This document shows, piece after piece, positions 1-10,796 of a DNA stretch of 64,000 nucleotides; the first letter of the stretch is position 1; each line of letters opens with the position of its first letter. The stretch spans positions 1,302,001 to 1,366,000 of the forward strand of contig JAUFSD010000007.1 in the NCBI GenBank assembly GCA_033030425.1, in the 5' to 3' direction. The translations under genes and the position numbers were made by a program. A model generated the notes under the pieces. That model worked only from the letters and a program-made list of their open reading frames with translations, was not told the DNA's origin and did not search any database. The DNA comes from Verpa conica. Taxonomy: Eukaryota > Ascomycota > Pezizomycetes > Pezizales > Morchellaceae.

Positions 1-399
1 CGGAAGGCCCAGCTTATGATAGAATTGCTAGAGGTTAAAAGGCAAAGAGAGAGAGTCGCTGTGAAAATGGATGATGTTAGAAAGGTTCACGAGATGGCCA
101 CCAAAAGTGCTGAGGTATAGCCTCCTCCCTACCTCCCTACCTAGCTATGAACTTACGGTAAATAGGATCAAAACAATATTTCAAAAACCTTCTCAGACAT
201 AACTCACACCCTCGAACGGGGAAAGGCCCGCCGGCCCGAAGATGGAGAAAGAATGGCAGGATTGGAGGCGTTGATAAGAAAGGTTTCGAATGCTGTGACG
301 GGGGGCGGAAGTGAGGGCACTGGGTTATTGGCAAATGTGGTTGATTTCAATAAATTTTTGGAAAGGGCCGAAGTGGTGTTGAGAGAGAGAAGGTATTAA
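1..399 (+). CDS. 3' end of coiled-coil protein, possibly inner kinetochore AME1/CENP-U (partial)
   Basis: Exon 1-114, intron 115-165 (51 nt), exon 166-399, stop at 397-399; the gene starts outside the window. The readable ~115 residues begin with a charged helical stretch (ELLEVKRQRERVAVKMDDVR) that looks like a coiled coil, followed by a segment containing THTLERGKA and ending in FLERAEVVLRERRY. The length, the 'helix, ERG, LL..V..FN.FLERA' order and the C-terminal position recall the AME1 domain of the fungal CENP-U subunit of the COMA complex, which links centromeric chromatin to the outer kinetochore. That name rests on remembered family pattern only. The intron call restores one frame through both exons; the donor (GTATAG) is weak. 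Other coiled-coil proteins are possible. Confidence 0.5.
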
Positions 400-1337
400 T
401 AAGAGATAAGAGTTTGATTTTTTTTTTTTGCGGAGTTGGACTGGCGGAGGAGTTTAGGAGTGGGTTTTTTGAGAATTCTACAGTCTTTAACCAGTGCTTT
501 TGAGGACCATACCAAATAAAACAGAATAGTGAGTAAGGTATTGGATGTCTGAGTTTGTTTGTTTCATATAGCAAGCCTAAAGTATATTTTCTAAGTTTGA
601 CTAACGGAAGAATTCAAGGTGTGTGGCTACTGGTGTGGTTCTTAAGGGTTCCTATGCTTCTATCTTTACTTAATTAGTATCTCATATTCGCTCTGTCCTT
701 AAACTTTATTGTAAATTAATGATAGGGATGTAAAAAATAGGGAACAGAGGAGTACGGTTAGTGCAAATTTTTTTCCCTTTATGGGTACAATGGAATTTAT
801 GTGCTAAAAAGCAAATTTTATACGTAAGACTCAGTATCTAGCTCCTCCATAACGCGTTACAAGAGGTGGTTGCCATAAGCGATAATTCTAAGCGTATTAC
901 CATAGGTTATAATTTCTACGGTTGTGGTTGAACCGTCCGTAGCACTCGAATAGGTAAAAAACCTCTGTTGCGAATTCTAGATGTAGCATGAATAGTTCCA
1001 CAACATGTAATAACAATAGAATGAATGAATGAATGAATTTATCATTTAAGTACATGCAACCCTGAGGTTATGGTACCCGCACTAAAATCCAACAATAATA
1101 AAACAAAATAATAAAAACAAAACTAAAAATTTAACCCCATTTCCTTGTTTCTGCTCTCCCTCTGCACCTCCAATCTATCCTTGTATGCTACTTGTTGCTT
1201 CTTCCCACATATCACCCTATCCCCATTCCTCTTCCCGTTCTCTATTTTCTATCTCTTCTGCTCTAATTTCTCCCCTTGCTTCTCTTCTCGCTTTGCTTTT
1301 CCTCTTAAACTCTCTCCACATCAGCGCTCCCCAAGTC
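400..1337. other. Intergenic, no gene seen
   Basis: AT-rich DNA without a supportable ORF. The only structure I see is a short (GAAT)n tract at about 1019-1037 and pyrimidine-rich DNA at 1140-1335. Confidence 0.5.
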
Positions 1338-2350
1338 CAATTGTAGCAGCGGTGCTTGGGGAGGGTACCTAGGTGACGGGGTACGGCGAGGGTTTTGGTT
1401 GCGTTTTCAACGGAATAAAGAAATGACGGCGAGAACTTGGACGGCGACAATGATTCTTCGGTGAAATCCTTGGATATAAAAGATCCAAGGAAGTAATAGA
1501 ATTCTTAGTAAAAAACTTAGGAAACAAGAGATTGCGTAACAAAAGAAAGTCCTCCACGAAGCGGGGTGAAGCCCCGCTTTATATACAAAAAACCCCGACC
1601 CTCCAAGCTTTATTCCTCTACCCGTGTTACCTAAAGCTGCTTCAATAATTACAAATCCCCTTGGATATGCCATATCCTTCCCCTAAGTCACTTTCCCGTA
1701 CTAACCCAATACTAAAAATACAAGTGCCCCTTTGAGACCTTTCAGACGTCCTATTCCCATTCCGTTTTCTCCGACATATGCGCAAACTCTAAAAAAGCTT
1801 AACCCCCAAAATCCGGCATCCCATCAACGTCCCGTGTGACGGCGTGGGCCTAAAGGACTCCTTTCGGGACTCCTTCGTAAACGGGCTGTGTTACTACGCA
1901 CGCAATCGACTCGATCTCCTTGTGGGGTCAGTATTGAAGGTAACCCGCTTCCGCAGGCGCCGGTCCAGTTTGGAATTGACCGCTCTATACGTTTCCCCGG
2001 TATCTTCGGGACTGCCCGCAACACTGACAGAGCTTTAAAAGTCCTGACAGTGGCTTCTAAAGCACTGATAGTAACTATTGGAGCTTTGGACGTTATTCCT
2101 TCCAAAAAAACACCTGCACCTCGCTAAGATTTGCTAAGTCCCTAAACAGTTACCTGGCCTGCACCCATCACAACCATATCCCTTGCCAAAATTCTCTAAG
2201 TCTCCACAGTCTTGCGTACCTGCAGCAACCCCCTACCTGCAGTAACTCCGTACCTTCTACCTCTCCCCACCTAGAAACAATCTATTATAGAGCTAACAAC
2301 CTATTCAGAATTACGAAAACCTTTTCCAGCAAAGCTTGCCTGCCTGCTTG

Positions 2351-4213
2351 TGTAACACAATCACAGACTAGTTTAGTGCAAGCACTGCTCGGCACCAATC
2401 TAGTGGGTAAATTGCGGTAGAGAGTGTGACGATTTAACCATCGTCATGACTAGTCTCAAGTACCTCTCTACGTAGAGACACCTAAGGATCTTCCTTGAGG
2501 GATAGGACTAGCTATCCTATTCCGGTCAATAGATACTAAAGAAAGTCATTACTATGATAGCCCGATCCCTAAGCGAGCTGGCGAGCTCCTAGGATGGAGC
2601 GAAGCTCACCGTCGTCGGTATGCGACAGAGACCAGAGTAATGCGTCTGTAGCTTATAGCTACGGGAGATACTAGTGCAATGAGACTGAAGCAGTTACCTC
2701 CATGAACAGAGTTAAGCTCCTGTTCCTCTAGGAGGAATAACGACAGCTTCGCTGACGGCCAATCTTATGGGAGGCCGAGAGCCTTGAAACGAGAGCAAAG
2801 CTATGCTTAGTAGTTAGGGCCGCCAGCAAAATTAATAATTAACCTGGCGGCGTCACGAATCGAACCATATGGGGCTATGCCTTGTGCTTCGCCCTAAGGT
2901 CCTTATGGATCAAGATTACCTCTCCGCCACGTCCCCAGGTTGGACTAGGAACGTGGGAAAGGAATCTAAGCAACGGCAGGAACCACCAGTGGGTTACCCT
3001 ACCTAGGGGACTCTGTGTTTTCTAACACCCCCGAGGCGCCCCACTGTGCCACCCGCCGTTTGCAGAGGGGGCCCCCCTGAGTTGCTGATTCCCTAACAAA
3101 AAGACAAGTTTTGGACCCCAAAAATAACCCCAAAACCGTCAGGAAAATTCGTCCAACCGAACCAAACTCGGAAGGTATATGGGGGACAGTGCTGCGAATC
3201 CATAGGTGCAATCGGATTTGAAATCGGACCATTATAGCAATAGTTACAGAGCTTTTAGTAACCAACGCTTTTAGTCGCTGGTCTATCGACCCCGCTAGTT
3301 CTTAGGGGCGCTCTAGACTCAGTTGATTTCCAAGCGCGGAGGAATTGTTCCCCCGCTTCTTGGCAGCCTGCTCGCAATCAAAATCATAGCTTAAACCCGT
3401 CCTTCCCCCCAGGACAATCATTCTTGCTAGTCAACGAACAACCGTTGTTCAGAGACCCTCATACTCTTTACTAAAGACGTTTGTCTTCCCCTGGGAAGCA
3501 GAGCCTTTTAAAGTCTTTAGTTTGCAACCCTTAAAAATCCTTATTCCTGTTTAGCCTAGGGACTGTCGACCTTCCGTGTTGACGAGCGGTTCTAAGCCTC
3601 GCTGCTGAAGCTTCTCGTCAGAAAGGGAGGTTGTTGGTTTTTTTGGTACGGCAGTACTCCCCTGGGAGTGCCCCCGTTACAGAGAGAGGTTTCAGGCTAA
3701 GCCTAGTAGCTACCTCAAAGAGATTGACTAACTAGACTAGACTCGGTAGGCTAATATACTGATGTGAACTAAAGGTAGCCGGTCAATTGCATATATTGAT
3801 AACTAACTTAGGTAGCTGAATCCTACCGACCCAAAACTAGCTAGACACGGCAGGTTTTATACTAAAACAAAAACATACATAAACTAGCCGGGGCATTCCA
3901 CGCTCCGGTCCAAAAACAAGTAAACAGTAATCAAAAATAACTCGGCACAACCATTCCTCTATTTCTGTCATGTTCCTCCGATCCCGGTACCCTAATCTCC
4001 GATCCATGCCAGGATCAAAACACTAAAGAAATACTAATCATCCCGATCCGGTACCATCCCGGTACAATAATTGCTCCGCTTCCAGCGGGGTTCCCAAACA
4101 TAGTAAAGTAGATCCAAAGAAACAATAAAGAAATCCCAAGGTGGTTAGTGCCATAACCGTATCCAAAACAAGTAAAACAAAAAAAACAAAGTAACACAGC
4201 AGGGGCGGTTACA
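2351..4213 (+). mobile_element. Family-B solo LTR, copy 1 (interrupted by a family-A LTR)
   Basis: About 600 bp of LTR (2351-2424 plus 3682-4213) starting TGTAACACAATCAC and ending GGCGGTTACA, the TG...CA ends of an LTR. Two more copies lie at 5367-5964 (inverted) and 6090-7950. The flanking bases are GCT(T)G on the left and GCCTG on the right, a degraded or chance target duplication. No internal retrotransposon sequence sits next to it, so it reads as a solo LTR. A family-A LTR with its own GAGAG duplication splits it. Confidence 0.75.
2425..3681 (+). mobile_element. Family-A solo LTR, copy 1, TSD GAGAG
   Basis: A 1257-bp block starting TGTGACGATTTAACC and ending CCCCCGTTACA, flanked by a perfect 5-bp repeat GAGAG at 2420-2424 and 3682-3686. 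TG...CA ends and a 5-bp duplication are diagnostic of an LTR-retrotransposon integration; the absence of internal coding sequence makes it a solo LTR left by LTR-LTR recombination. The second copy (6276-7531) is almost identical by eye. Joining the flanks restores the uninterrupted family-B LTR seen at 5367-5964. Which superfamily (gypsy or copia) it belongs to cannot be told from the LTR. Confidence 0.85.
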
Positions 4214-4333
4214 GCCTGCCTGCTCCTGGTGGCTGTCGCGGGCAGCTCCGAGGGCCAACCACCTTCACGAAAGAAGGTGGCGTTTGCCCCCACTCCTGTT
4301 AGAAGGTCGGACCGTCTCAGGGCGCGGGCTTAA
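4214..4333 (+). pseudogene. Coding remnant with basic C-terminal tail
   Basis: Immediately right of the family-B LTR an open frame of about 39 codons ends at a TAA (4331-4333) and reads like a protein tail: SEGQPPSRKK, then VAFAPTPVRRSDRLRARA. The Ser/Pro/Arg composition and 'RRSDRL' ending resemble C-termini seen in transposon-encoded proteins, but the family is not identifiable. The LTR insertion has cut it from any upstream part, of which I see no continuation at 1656-2350. Confidence 0.35.
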
Positions 4334-5122
4334 ACTTGGCAATTACGAGAGAGAAACCAGTTTTGGGTCGGTTAAGCTATTGCGTCGCACGGGGCGTAGG
4401 GGGATGTTGGGGGTCGGGTAGAACGGAAGCCCCGGGAATCTAGAAGCGGTAGGAGGAAACAGAGCGGGGTTAGCACGCTTAACGGAGGAGTTAGGAGGGA
4501 AGTAGTTTTAGTATAGGGGTAGTATAGAAAAGGGACTTGCACGTCGAACATAACATGTTCGACGACATTTGTAATAAGAAAAGATAACAAAAGTGGGGTT
4601 TGGGTTGTACAAGGAGGGAAACAGGGGGGTATATAAAAGGGGGCTTCGCCCCCTCTCGGTGGGACTTCTTTCGTTACGCAATCTCTTGTTCTCTAGTTTT
4701 TACCAAAGAAATTTCCGTTTCTTAGATTTGTTATATCTAAGGATTTTACCGAAGAACCATTGTCGCCGTCCAAGCTCTCCCCGTTTTCCCAAGTGCCCAA
4801 GTTTTCTGCCCGCGTCACCTAGACACACTTCCCCCGCCAAGGCCCCCTTTACAGTGGCCCTGGGCCACCAACAAACAACATATCAGTAAACCTAAAAAAA
4901 AAAACTACTTTCCCCCTTAAACAATTCTAATATATCAAAGTGTATCCTAAAGAATCTGACACAATCGTATGAAAACTCAAAAAAAGTTCACATGATGGAA
5001 TTTGAGTCTCAGGAAGCTACCTGAGACTACGTGAGGCTCAGGAGATTCAGGAAAGAATTTGAAAATCTTTGCTGATGCGTATGGGTACAAACACTCCAGA
5101 TCCAACGCGTCAATGTGACCTT

Positions 5123-5347
5123 CCAGAGAACTCCTAGCGTGACAGCTGCAGCAAGATCCCCTAGGACCTCCAGCAAGGCTCCAGCAGCCTTCAGCAAGCC
5201 TTCAGCAGCCTCCGGGCCACCAAGAGAACAACCTACCCGTCGAGGTACAAACCCCCATGTCCGACGCCTCAACGCAACCCCCAGAGAACCCCTAGCGCAA
5301 CAGCAGCAGCAGGACCCCCTAGGACCTCTAGCAAGGCTCCAGCAGAC
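5123..5347 (+). repeat. Two-copy tandem duplication, Gln/Ala/Pro-rich when translated
   Basis: A ~66-bp segment at 5123-5190 (CCAGAGAACTCCTAGCG... CTCCAGCAGC) recurs at 5281-5347 with a few changes, a spacing of about 158 bp. The stretch has CAG/CAGCAG runs and an open frame with Ala, Pro, Gln and Arg bias. No domain is recognisable; it may be a gag-like or host-gene fragment between transposons. Confidence 0.5.
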
Positions 5348-5366
5348 TCTGAGCTACCAAGCGAAT

Positions 5367-5964
5367 TGTAACCGCCCCTGCTGTGTTACTTTGTTCTTTG
5401 TTTTACTTGTTTTGGATGCGGTTATGGCACTAACCACCTTGGGATTTCTTTATTGTTTCTTTGGATCTATTTTACTATGTTTGGGAACCCCGCCGGAAGC
5501 GGAGCAATTGTTGTACCGGGATGGTACCGGATCGGGATGATTAGTATTTCTTTAGTGTTTTGATCCTGGCATGGATCGGAGATTAGGGTACCGGGATCGG
5601 AGGAACATGACAGAAATGGAGGAATGGTTGTGCCGGATTATTTTTGATTTCTGTTTATCTGTTTTTGACTGGAGCATGGAATGCCCCGGCTAGTTTATGT
5701 ATGTTTTTGTTTTAGTATAAAACCTGCCGTGTCTAGCTAGTTTTGGGTCGGTAGGATTCAGCTACCTAAGTTAGTTATCAATATATGCAATTGACCGGCT
5801 ACCTTTAGTTCATATCAGTATATTAGCTTACCGAATCCAGTCTAGTTAGTCAATCTCTTTGAGATAGCTACTAGGCTTAGCCTGAAATCTCCCCCTACCA
5901 CAATTTATCCACTAGATTAGTGCCAAGCAGTGCTTGCACTAAACTAGTGTGTGATTGTGTTACA
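5367..5964 (-). mobile_element. Family-B solo LTR, copy 2 (uninterrupted)
   Basis: 598 bp, the reverse complement of copies 1 and 3 with the same TGTAACACAATCAC start (at 5964) and GGCGGTTACA end (at 5367). It is the only copy without an inner insertion, so it gives the empty site that proves the two family-A insertions. The flanks (CGAAT and CAAGC) do not match as a clean 5-bp duplication. Confidence 0.75.
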
Positions 5965-6089
5965 CAAGCAGGTAGGTGGGGAGGGGAGTAAAGCAGCAGT
6001 ATTTTGTATATAGACTAGAAAATGTACATAGTAAAATAAATAAAATTTTGAAGACTCCAAACTGTGACTACCAGCGTGACTACCAGTAT

Positions 6090-7950
6090 TGTAACACAAT
6101 CACACACTAGTTTAGTGCAAGCGCTGCTTGGCACTAATCTAGTGGATAAATTGTGGAAAGGGGGAGGTTTCAGGCTGAGCCTAGTGGCTATCTCAAAGAG
6201 ATTGACTAACTAGACTAGACTCGGTAGGCTAATATACTGATATGAACTAAAGGTAGCCGGTCAATTGCATATATTTGTGATGATCTAACCATCGTCATAA
6301 CTAATCTCAAGTACCTCTCCATAGAGACACCTAAGGATCTCCCTTGAGGCATAGGATTAGCTATCCCATCCCGGTCAATAGATACTAAGGAAAGTCATCA
6401 CTATGATAGCCCGACCCCTAAGCGAGCTGGCGAGCTCCTAGGACGGAGCGAAGCTCACCGTCGTCGGTATGCGACAGAGACCAGAGTGATGCGTCTGTAG
6501 CTTATAGCTACGGGAGATACTAGTGCAATGAGACTGAAGCAGTTACCTCCATGAACAGAGTTAAGCTCCTGTTCCTCTAGGAGGAATAATAACAGCTTCG
6601 CTGATGGCCAATCTTATGGGAGGCCGAGAGCCATGAAACGAGAGCAAAAACTATGCTTCGTAGTTAGGGCCGCCAGCAAAATAAATAATTAACCTGGCGG
6701 CGTCACGAATCGAACCATATGGGGCTATGCCTTGTGCTTCGCTCTAAGGTCCTTATAGATCAAGATTACCTCTCCGCCACGTCCCCAGGTTGGACTAGGA
6801 ACGTGGGAAAGGAATCTAAGCAATGGCAGGAATCACCAGTGGGTTACCCTGCCTAGGGGACTCTGTGTTTTCTAACACCCCCGAGGCGCCCCACTGTGCC
6901 ACCCGCCGTTCGCAGAGGGGGCCCCCCTGAGTTGCTGATTCCCTAACACAAAGACTAGTTTTGGACCCCAAAAATAACCCCAAAACCGTCAGGAAAATTC
7001 GTCCAACCGAACCAAACTCGGAGGGTATATGGGGGACAGTGCTGCGAATCCATAGGTGCAATCGGATTTGAAATCGGACCATTTTAGCAATAGTTACAGA
7101 GCTTTTAGTAACCAACGCTTTTTAGTCGCTAGTCTATCGACCCCGCTAGTTCTTAGGGGCGCTCTAGACTCAGTTGATTTCCAAGCGCGGAGGAATTGTT
7201 CCCCCGCTTCTTGGCAGCCTGCTCGCAATCAAAATCATAGCTTAAACCCGTCCTTCCCCCCGGACAATCATTCTTGCTAGTCAACGAACAACCGTTGTTC
7301 AGAGACCCTCATACTCTTTGCTAAAGACGTTTGTCTTCCCCTGGGAAGCAGAGCCTTTTAAAGTCTTTAGTTATCTATCCATTAAATTCTTATTCCTGTT
7401 TAGCCTAGGGACTGTCGACCTTCCGTGTAGACGAGCGGTTCTAAGCCTCGCTGCTGAAGCTTCTCGTCAGAAAGGGAGGTTGTTGGTTTTTTTTGGTACG
7501 GCAGTACTCCCCTGGGAGTGCCCCCGTTACAATATTGATAACTAACTTAGGTAGCTGAATCCTGCCGACCCAAAACTAGCTAGACACGGCAGGTTTTATA
7601 CTAAAACAAAAACATACATAAACTAGCTGGGGCATTCCACGCTCCGGTCCAAAAACAAGTAAACAGTAATCAAAAATAACTCGGCACAACCATTCCTCTA
7701 TTTCTGTCATTTTCCTCCGATCCTGGTACCCTAATCTCCAATCCATGCCAGGATCAAAACACTAAAGAAATACTAATCATCCCGATCCGGTACCATCCCG
7801 GTACAATAATTGCTCCGCTTCCAGCGGGGTTCCCAAACATAGTAAAGTAGATCCAAAGAAACAATAAAGAAATCCCAAGGTGGTTAGTGCCATAACCGTA
7901 TCCAAAACAAGTGAAACAAAGAACAAAGTAATACAGCAAGGGCGGTTACA
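6090..7950 (+). mobile_element. Family-B solo LTR, copy 3, TSD AGTAT (interrupted)
   Basis: About 600 bp of LTR in two parts (6090-6275 and 7537-7950) flanked by perfect 5-bp repeats AGTAT at 6085-6089 and 7951-7955. The TG...CA termini and the duplication show an LTR-retrotransposon integration reduced to a solo LTR. A family-A LTR (6276-7531) with its own ATATT duplication sits inside, so the order of events was B first, then A. Confidence 0.85.
6276..7531 (+). mobile_element. Family-A solo LTR, copy 2, TSD ATATT
   Basis: 1256 bp starting TGTGATGATCTAACC and ending CCCCCGTTACA with perfect 5-bp repeats ATATT at 6271-6275 and 7532-7536. Removal of the element plus one duplication restores the GCATATATTGATAAC sequence that copies 1 and 2 of family B carry uninterrupted. 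Nearly identical to 2425-3681. A ~90-aa frame on the minus strand is kept in both copies but has no recognisable domain and I do not annotate it as a gene. Confidence 0.85.
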
Positions 7951-7955
7951 AGTAT

Positions 7956-8480
7956 GACTAGCAAGGCCCTTCTAGAGACGGCTATAGAGTTCCCTACATC
8001 TTCTGACGCCTCCAGAGTCGACTATGGGAGCCTCTGGGGCTCTCCTGAGAGCTCTGACAGCTAGCCGAGTGTTTCTGAGACATATCCTGTCTCCTGATCA
8101 TCAAATTCCACCAACTGTATCCTAAGCCTCAGATGCATCTGATGCATTTGAGAGAAACCTTTAATTTTGCTGATGTGGATCCTCCAAAGCCTCTCTAGGC
8201 CCCCCAGGCCCCTTCTCCCACGGCTGGAATCTCTGAAAACAAGAAACATTTACTGCTGCAACTCGTTATTGCTTCGGCACCCCCTTTGGGGTAAGGGCTT
8301 TCAGCTTACTTACTTTTCTGGCCTTTTGGCTATGTATATTGGGTGCAATACTATCATCTGCTCTGGAAGCGGATGTGTGGTTGGTAACAGACCATAGTCA
8401 CTATAATAATATTGATTTACTCAAGGGGACGCTTTTTTTTTGGCTTTTTTCTTTTGTTTGATGGGGGATGGGTGTTTTCA
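7956..8480. other. Intergenic, diverged repeat remnants
   Basis: No coding frame can be supported. Parts (8080-8180) faintly echo 4995-5110 (a Leu/Arg-poor, CTGATGxx-containing stretch), suggesting old transposon debris. Confidence 0.35.
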
Positions 8481-8557
8481 GGCCATAGTTTATAACTGCA
8501 TGCCATATTTTGTACCCAGAAATCAATAATGATTTGACTTAAAAAAAAAAAAAAAAA
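8481..8557 (+). mobile_element. Ultra-short poly-A retroposon, copy 1
   Basis: About 60 bp (GGCCATAGTTTATAACTGC, then CCATATTTTGTACCCAGAA, then a small hairpin AAATCA-ATAA-TGATTT) ending in a run of 17 A. The same body and tail recur at 25680, 26906 and 41396. No exact target duplication is visible at this copy. Confidence 0.65.
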
Positions 8558-8901
8558 GGAGGGCTTGGGATAGGGTTTCTTTAGGGCTTTTAGGGTATTG
8601 TCAATTGGTATATAGATATATGGGGTATGAAAGTGCTTCTCTAGAGACTCTCCTAAGTCTGCTAAGTTGCTGAGATACTCCATCTATAACATCTTCAAGT
8701 CTAAGGTTTCTTTTTTCGAGTGATGTTATATAATCATTACTTCTATAAGCTTACGAGGAGGAGCTCTAAAGGGTGATAATTTCCGAACTTTATGGGGTTA
8801 TAGATCACTTACAAGCATTCCTGGTCTCTTGTGTCTACTTGTAGTACAGGGTACATATTTGATTAAACAAAACTATTGGAAAGGAGATACGATAAGAAAA
8901 A

Positions 8902-10796
8902 TCAACCGACCTTACAAATACCCTCTTCATCCCAACTCTCACTGCCAATACACGGCTTGCACATAAACACGTCAGTAGGATCCCACTTCGCCTTTATCTT
9001 AAGCAGTCGTGGGTAATTGTCTCCCCAAAATACTTGTTGCCATCCTTCTTCATTCTTATCCGCTTCGTTGATATAAGCGCCCATATCTGGTTCAAGGGCT
9101 TTAAGGATAGGCATCTCGACCTCGGTCATATTTCTCATAATCTCTTCGCGCTGAGGGAAAGGTGTGGTGTTTTCCCAACCACGAGTAAAGACAAGGTGCA
9201 TCATGGCTTTCCTCCATGCTGGGTTGAGAGCGGAGTCGATAGCTTTTCCTCCGTAACCATTCCGAGTGACTTGCCCACCGGCGACGAGATGCCCAAGGAA
9301 GGTTGTACGTTGGTTAGGTGCAAGCGTACGAAGTACTTTTACAAGCTGATCAGGGCCTGTTTCTGACTCTAGAAACTTGCGTGAGATAAGGCGGGATCCA
9401 AGGACTGTGTTACTAGCAACGATATCCGAGCCAGAAAGAAATGAGTTCATCAAAAAGGCCGAACTATCTATCGGTACAGATTCATATGCCAGCAATGAAG
9501 TGTTTGAATTATGAGAATTCTGCAGGGGGGCATACATATTATCGATTTCTGTAACGTTTGTGTAGTTGAGGAAAAAGTTGATAAAGACAAAAGCTGGCTG
9601 CGGGAGATCGGTGACGATGAAGTAGTATCCTGAACCACCAGAATCACTTATCGAAGGGAGTAGTGCATGGAAATCTGTTATAAAATTCCAGTATTCTTCA
9701 GCCGGTGCTGTGAAGTTATAAATAGCCATAACCATAGGAACATCCGGAAAGGTCCGTAATGTAACACTAGTCACGACACCAAAAGTTCCGCCACCACCAC
9801 CCCGAAGGGCCCAGAAGAGATCGGAGTTTTTGTATTCGTTTGCTGTAACATAAGACCCCTGTAAGAAAAGAGGCTGTGGTTAGCAATCAAGAGTAAAACA
9901 CCGTAAACTCCCTCTAAGTACCCGAGGTCATCACATAATTACATACGTCTGCTGTGACAACTTGAAATTGGAGGGCATTATCTGAAGCCATGCCCTTCCA
10001 TGGGCCAAATGCGGAATGGCCACCACCCTGAATGTATCCCCCAGCTGCACCAACTGTATTTGCAAATCCTGCAACTAAGGTCCTCCCATGCGCTAATGCG
10101 GCTACATAAAGCTCCTTCAGTTGTACACCTGCATCAATTGCGACTACTGATTCCCTCTTCTTATTTTCACCACATCCTTCAGGGCGGAAGTCATCAGAGA
10201 ACTCTATACTATGCATTTTGTGAGTCCAAATTTGTAAAGATCCTCTAGCTGTTGAACGGCCGAGGTAGTCATGACCAGTATTCTTGATCGCGAGTCGAAG
10301 ATTATGGGTACGCCCAAAATCCACACCTTTCTGAATATCCCGGGGGGAGGTAGCCGCAACAGCATAGACGGGTAGGTTGCCTTGGCCACAGGTAACAGGG
10401 CGTGGGGTATCGATATAACATGTTCCGTTCGGAGTAACTTCGAAATTTATCTGATCAAGGGCACCTAAGTATTTGCTGTGAGTAGTTGCCTGTTTGATGG
10501 GTTGGGTTGCACTTCAAAAGCATACCTGGTTGGTCACTCCGCCATTTTGAAGAAGTATAGTTTACCTTCACATCCTCACAGGCCGCTTCGCTAAAAGACG
10601 GATCGTGGCATACAAAACCAACAGGCCTAACTACCAGAAGTTTTCCAGAGAGAGAACTGTTAAAAGCATCCCATTGGTCAGCTTTCGGCCAGCATGGATC
10701 AGACGGGAGGCAGCGGCATTGGTGTTGCTGTCCAGAGGCTATTCCTATATAGAACATGAATGCAGAAAAGACGAATGTCAAGAAGACTGGATGCAT
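8902..10796 (-). CDS. Secreted FAD-linked oxidoreductase (berberine-bridge enzyme family)
   Basis: Exons 10796-10526, 10464-9947 and 9858-8902; introns of 61 and 88 nt; about 581 aa, the usual size of this family. Residues 1-22 form a signal peptide (FLTFVFSAFMFYIGIASG), then Cys-containing N-terminal segment, the FAD-binding PCMH fold with NTGHDYLGRS (the His expected to carry FAD covalently), GGYIQGGGHSAFGPWKG, and ALRGGGGGTFGVVTSVT, and a C-terminal BBE motif around YPRLLKIKAKWDPTDVF. The second covalent-FAD Cys of bicovalent enzymes is not seen in the GGGHS region, so a 6-S-histidyl type is likelier. Family members oxidise alcohols, sugars or secondary-metabolite intermediates; the substrate cannot be told. 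No biosynthetic cluster partners are nearby. Confidence 0.92.

Larger units (their letters stand above)
1338..4858. mobile_element. Element with long (~300 bp) imperfect terminal inverted repeats
   Basis: The DNA at about 1338-1655 is the reverse complement, with indels, of about 4560-4858. Shared landmarks include CTTGGACGGCGACAATG at the left and its complement at the right, CTAGGTGACG near both ends, AACAAGAGATTGCGTAAC, and a GC-rich hairpin with the AAGCCCC motif. The inner part (1656-2350 and 4214-4559) contains no intact transposase; a short coding remnant ends at 4333. One family-B solo LTR (2351-4213), itself carrying a family-A LTR, inserted inside. Long TIRs suggest a MULE-like or non-autonomous DNA transposon, but the exact ends and target duplication could not be fixed by eye, so the superfamily is open. 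Confidence 0.55.

Noticed and set aside
2849..2935. tRNA-like stretch (A-box TGGCGGAGAGG and B-box GGTTCGATTCG on the minus strand) inside the family-A LTR, repeated at 6690-6785
   Set aside because: The T-stem and acceptor stem do not pair and no anticodon arm forms, so it is not a tRNA gene; at most a chance or derived pol III-like signal.
2999..3265. ~90-aa minus-strand frame shared by both family-A LTRs (also 6816-7115)
   Set aside because: Conservation follows from the recent duplication of the LTR; no domain or coding bias.
6598..6645. Hammerhead-ribozyme-like CTGAT-GGCC...GGCC-GA pattern in the family-A LTR
   Set aside because: Two essential core positions (CUGANGA and GAAA) are wrong, and copy 1 differs further.
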